A stretch of 64,000 nucleotides of DNA, taken from the NCBI GenBank assembly GCA_046329555.1, contig JAXLUK010000004.1:62001-126000 (forward strand), in the 5' to 3' direction. Made by a program: the position numbers and the translations under genes. Source of the stretch: UBA1941 sp046329555. GTDB taxonomy: Bacteria > Bacteroidota > Bacteroidia > Chitinophagales > LD1. Below the pieces are notes generated by a model. The model saw nothing but the letters and a program-made list of their open reading frames with translations. It did not search any database and was not told where the DNA came from. Below are positions 60,823 to 64,000 of the stretch, piece after piece (position 1 is the first letter of the stretch; the number at the start of each line of letters is the position of its first letter).

Positions 60823-62964
60823 GTGAAGAAGATACTAGGTGCAGTAATATTTACTGCAGGAATGTTAAGTGCAGTAGCACAAAATTGGTGTGGCGCCAAT
60901 ACCATCACAGATCGTTACCGGGCTAATAATCCGGCGATGGAGGCCGCATTTCAAGCGCACCAGAATCAGTTAAAGAATATGCAGCAACAGGAAGACGCAT
61001 CCAGAGGATTGCCTTCGGATGTTATCTATATCCCTGTTGTCTATCACGTTATTCATAATGGAGACGCCATTGGCACTGGCGAGAATATCAGCGACGCGCA
61101 ATTGAAATCCCAGATTGACGTGATGAACATTCATTTCGCATTTCTGAATTTCGATACGGGCACGATACCAGCGCCTTTTAGGGCTATAACCGGCGATGCC
61201 AAGATTCAATTTTGCTTAGCGCAGTTCGATCCAAATGGAAATCCTACCACCGGTATCAACCGGTATAACCTCAATAATCCGGATTGGGACGATAATATGA
61301 TGGAGGCTGTAGTAAAACCTGCCACTCGATGGGATTACCGCAAGTACTTAAATATTTGGGTAATTCGTCCCGGTGATACCATGTCCAGCGAAGGAACACT
61401 GGCATATACTACGCCTTCATTTTGGGGATGGGGCAGTTTGGATGGAATTGTATCTAGATATAATTGCATCGGAACCACAGGAGCGCTTCAGGCGGGATAT
61501 ACACTAGGCAAAACAATCACCCATGAAGTTGGCCATTGGTTAGGATTGAATCACACCTGGGGACCAAACAATGGCGGAAGTGCTACCTGCAGCGATGACG
61601 ACGGAATAAGCGACACACCAAAGCAATTTGACCTAACCGGAAGTTGTGCTACCTTCCCGTTAACCGACCAGTGCACGACAACAAGTCCGGGAATCATGTT
61701 TATGAACTACATGGACTACCCGCCAGATGCCTGCAGAACCATGTTTTCTAATGGACAAATTGCTAGAATGCGCTCAGTGATTGATCAAAACCGTGCGCAA
61801 ATCAAAACGTCGATTGGTAAATGTTTCGTTAATCTGGATGCTGCCATGTTGAATATCCTGCATCCAACTGATAGTATCTGTTCTCTGAATTTCACTCCAC
61901 TGATTGAATTCAAGAACAATGGTCAAACGGATATCACAAATCTAACTTTCAATATCAACCTAGATGGGGTAAGTCAAACTACCTCATGGAATGGCTTGCT
62001 GGAACCATTTCAATCTTTACAGTTGCCGCTTGTTAGCCTCAATACAACTGCTGGTTCTCATAACTTAACGATTAGTATTTCTGGAGTTAATAATGCAGGA
62101 GCCGACAATCAAACCGCAAACGATGCCCAGACGATCATTTTCACCTCCTATGATGGCGGTACTGGTAGTGGAATTCCTTATAGCGAAAACTTTGAATCCG
62201 GAATATTCCCGCCAGCCGATTATTCTATCATCAATCCAAATAACGACTACACCTGGGCTGATAACGGCGATGCAGGCGGATTTGGAACAACTACCAATTC
62301 AGTGTTTATCAATCATGCTTCGTCAACTACCAATTCAAGAGGGCGCAAGGACGATATGGTGACACCGGCTTTTGATTTTGCCAATACCAACAACAATACA
62401 TTTGCTTTCGACCTGGCTTACTCAAAGCGTGGAAGTAACACCGACTCTTTAGCCGTTTATTACTCCACAGATTGCGGAGTTAGTTGGGTGTTGCTCTGGA
62501 AAGATGGCGGCGTACATATGTCTACTAGCAGCAAAGGGGATACCATGAAACCATTTATTCCGGATGCCAATGAATGGATTCGAAAAAGCTTTGATGTAAG
62601 CTATCTGTCGCAGCAACGCAGCGTAACATTTATGTTCAGAAGTATTTCCGGTTGGGGTAATGCCATGTATGTAGATAACATCAACATTACGGCAGATCCA
62701 CTTGGAATTTCTCCATACAAAGATGAAGTGTTGCTACAGATTCAGCCTAATCCAGCCAACAATATGATAAGTGTACGCACGGGTGCAGAAAGCGCCATCC
62801 AAACGTTACGTGTGGTAGATTTAACAGGGCGTGTTTTAATTTCTCAGCCAGTTGTAGACGCATTATCAATTGTATATGTTGATCAATTGCCTAATGGTAT
62901 TTACTGTTTGGAAGCTGTTGGAAAAACCAATCGCAAAACCATAAAATTTTCGATTGCTCGCTAA
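60823..62964 (+). CDS. T9SS-secreted M43 metalloprotease (second)
   Basis: 713 aa with GTG start 5 nt after the previous stop, so it is in the same transcript. Signal peptide about residues 1-20 (MKKILGAVIFTAGMLSAVAQ). Metalloprotease about 60-340: HEVGHWLGLNH at 234-244, later MFMNYMDYPPDAC. A beta-sandwich/CARDB-like segment about 345-440, a MAM/anchor-J-like jelly roll about 450-620 and a C-terminal T9SS sorting domain (about 640-713; LLQIQPNPANNMISV, NGIYCLEAV). It resembles the first protease minus PKD and SprB regions, so the pair probably came from duplication with later domain gain or loss. Ends with 4-bp overlap of the convergent kinase gene. Confidence 0.92.
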   Translation: MKKILGAVIFTAGMLSAVAQNWCGANTITDRYRANNPAMEAAFQAHQNQLKNMQQQEDASRGLPSDVIYIPVVYHVIHNGDAIGTGENISDAQLKSQIDVMNIHFAFLNFDTGTIPAPFRAITGDAKIQFCLAQFDPNGNPTTGINRYNLNNPDWDDNMMEAVVKPATRWDYRKYLNIWVIRPGDTMSSEGTLAYTTPSFWGWGSLDGIVSRYNCIGTTGALQAGYTLGKTITHEVGHWLGLNHTWGPNNGGSATCSDDDGISDTPKQFDLTGSCATFPLTDQCTTTSPGIMFMNYMDYPPDACRTMFSNGQIARMRSVIDQNRAQIKTSIGKCFVNLDAAMLNILHPTDSICSLNFTPLIEFKNNGQTDITNLTFNINLDGVSQTTSWNGLLEPFQSLQLPLVSLNTTAGSHNLTISISGVNNAGADNQTANDAQTIIFTSYDGGTGSGIPYSENFESGIFPPADYSIINPNNDYTWADNGDAGGFGTTTNSVFINHASSTTNSRGRKDDMVTPAFDFANTNNNTFAFDLAYSKRGSNTDSLAVYYSTDCGVSWVLLWKDGGVHMSTSSKGDTMKPFIPDANEWIRKSFDVSYLSQQRSVTFMFRSISGWGNAMYVDNINITADPLGISPYKDEVLLQIQPNPANNMISVRTGAESAIQTLRVVDLTGRVLISQPVVDALSIVYVDQLPNGIYCLEAVGKTNRKTIKFSIAR

Positions 62965-63494
62965 GCTATGCTGAAATAGCTTTCGATTGCGGCGATGCCC
63001 GATGCAATACGTTCGTTGCCTTCACCGGAAATGATGTAATAGGGGAGCTGAAATTGTTTTAGATATTTTTCGAACTGAAGAAATAGCTGTGATCTATCAT
63101 GTTCGTTTCGGCGAAGGCCATCATGAACCCAGGGTAAATCTGGCATCATCAGAAGAAATATGTCGTAGGTTTGAAGGTGATGTTTGATAAATAATGGAAT
63201 TTCATAGTTGAAATATTCCAGCCAAACCATAAAATTCAGCGCATCAGTGTCACAGAAAAGATAGTGGCGTGCATCATTAAAAGCGGCATATTCTGCCAAA
63301 AATTGCTGCTGTGCCAGCATTTCAATAACTGGGGCACTGTTATCTATACCATGCTCCAACTGATAGGATCTCGCAACCTCAGGAACCCACATAGTGGCAT
63401 AATACTCAGCTAGCGCAGAAGCTAGCCCCGTTTTACCAGAAGATTCAGGCCCGGTGATAGCTACTTTTCTGATGATATTTTTTGTTTCTTCCAC
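62961..63494 (-). CDS. NadR-type AAA ATPase / nicotinamide riboside kinase
   Basis: 177 aa, GTG start 63494 overlapping pnuC by 34 bp. P-loop KVAITGPESSGKTGLASAL (about residues 9-27) belongs to the NadR/Ttd14 AAA_28 group; VPEVARSYQ and LFCDTDALNFMVW (Walker B-like Asp) follow. Next to the vitamin carrier PnuC, it is likely to phosphorylate imported nicotinamide riboside to NMN (salvage of NAD). The adenylyltransferase domain of full NadR is absent. Confidence 0.88.
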   Translation of the reverse strand: MEETKNIIRKVAITGPESSGKTGLASALAEYYATMWVPEVARSYQLEHGIDNSAPVIEMLAQQQFLAEYAAFNDARHYLFCDTDALNFMVWLEYFNYEIPLFIKHHLQTYDIFLLMMPDLPWVHDGLRRNEHDRSQLFLQFEKYLKQFQLPYYIISGEGNERIASGIAAIESYFSIA

Positions 63495-64000
63495 AAACTA
63501 TAAGCCCAAATGGCAATTATGGTGTAAAGTGCGAAAAGTATACCATAAAAAGTACCGCCTTTGTTTGCATATAATACCGCCGCAGCGGTATCCGCGATAA
63601 TCCAAATAAGCCAATTCTCTAACATCTTCCTGGCAGCCATGGCCGTAGCTAAGAAACTAAGTAGCGTAACCCAGGCGTCAAGCAACGACCAGTAGCTGTG
63701 CGTCCAAAGCATCATGATACTGCCCAAAACCAGCGATACAATTGAAGTAGTAAAAAACAACTTTAATGTGCTTTGAATCCCTAAAGCAATCACAGTACCA
63801 GTTTCTTTATTAGATGACCAGGTGAACCAGCCATATACACCTGCAACAACGTAGTACGAATTCAGCACCGCATCGAAATAAAGTTGTTGTTGAACATTGG
63901 CCCATACAAAAAAAGCAGAACCTACAATGCCCGGCCACCATCCCCATCGCTGCCCAAACGTAATCAGCAAAATATAGCATGTATTTAAGAATACGATGGC
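63461..64000 (-). CDS. pnuC: PnuC-type nicotinamide mononucleoside transporter, partial
   Basis: The frame remains open to the right edge, so the 5' end is missing; about 180 codons are visible. Six membrane helices in view with WGWWPGIVGSAFFVWANVQQQ, the VAGVYGWFTW segment and WIIADTAAAVLYANKGG, all in the PnuC pattern (a 7-helix facilitator for nicotinamide riboside). It overlaps the kinase gene by 34 bp, a typical PnuC-kinase pair in which phosphorylation traps the vitamin. Confidence 0.92.
   Translation of the reverse strand, partial: AIVFLNTCYILLITFGQRWGWWPGIVGSAFFVWANVQQQLYFDAVLNSYYVVAGVYGWFTWSSNKETGTVIALGIQSTLKLFFTTSIVSLVLGSIMMLWTHSYWSLLDAWVTLLSFLATAMAARKMLENWLIWIIADTAAAVLYANKGGTFYGILFALYTIIAIWAYSLWKKQKISSEK

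Overview
The window looks like a chromosomal segment of a Bacteroidota bacterium, probably near Chitinophagales/Sphingobacteriales. The evidence is: secreted proteins ending in type IX secretion (T9SS) sorting domains; SprB-type adhesin repeats; Bacteroidota promoters (TTTG, 18-19 nt, TANNTTYG); no visible Shine-Dalgarno reliance; LytS-type histidine kinase; a mevalonate-pathway cluster; TlpA/DUF-type thioredoxins; and an ExbB-ExbD-ExbD-TonB operon. Genes are densely packed. Many are joined by ATGA or TAATG overlaps, and several convergent pairs overlap by a few bases. No gap without a gene exceeds about 220 bases. I saw no rRNA, CRISPR array, insertion sequence, integrase or prophage.

Layout. 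1-1294: 5' part of a TlpA-like lipid/thiol redox protein (minus strand, cut by the window edge). 1435-7487: a plus-strand cassette of an active ketosynthase, a catalytically dead ketosynthase-like partner, a flavin-dependent halogenase-like enzyme, a DUF1702-like protein and a secreted TPR protein; it resembles a fragment of an aryl-polyene/flexirubin or other type II polyketide pathway. 7484-12795: oligopeptide-binding lipoprotein, outer-membrane protein, gmk-yicC, and acetyltransferase/CBS genes. 12862-15175: rfbC-rfbD-acyltransferase (envelope sugars and lipids). 15163-21120: flavodoxin and a TolC-HlyD-permease-ATPase-histidine kinase efflux operon. 21220-24740: heptose kinase, glycosyltransferase, tRNA-Leu(GAG) and a thioredoxin protein. 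24811-24931: a structured RNA/terminator candidate. 24962-29796: RetSat/CrtI-like oxidoreductase, valS and a stand-alone WYL protein. 29800-37149: LuxE-like acyl-protein synthetase, lipoprotein, pyrD, three GHMP enzymes of the mevalonate pathway and an Omp85-like barrel. 37320-41212: energy transduction operon (ExbB, two ExbD, two TonB-like). 41229-45000: FAH-family enzyme, TauE/SafE permease, retropepsin-like protease, acyl-CoA dehydrogenase-SCP2 fusion, ClpS. 45061-49813: cytochrome c biogenesis CcsA/CcmF, DUF2520, UbiA prenyltransferase, Maf. 49817-54585: VOC protein, penicillin-acylase-type hydrolase, heptose-7-phosphate kinase, aminotransferase. 54737-62964: two T9SS-exported M43 metalloproteases, the first about 2026 aa with 13 SprB repeats. 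62961-64000: NadR-type kinase and PnuC (cut by the edge).

Themes: envelope and outer-membrane biology (rfb, heptose kinases, acyltransferase, Omp85, TonB system, T9SS cargo), isoprenoids (mevalonate cluster, UbiA, CrtI/RetSat-like enzyme) and a small secondary-metabolite cassette. The observations I rate highest are the structured RNA upstream of 24962, the higher-order triplet organisation of the SprB repeats, the inactive ketosynthase partner in the polyketide cassette, the GYDIA kinase as a candidate for the missing phosphomevalonate kinase step, the acyl-CoA dehydrogenase-SCP2 fusion, and the recurrent placement of the promoter -7 element only 4-11 nt before start codons (leaderless or near-leaderless mRNAs).
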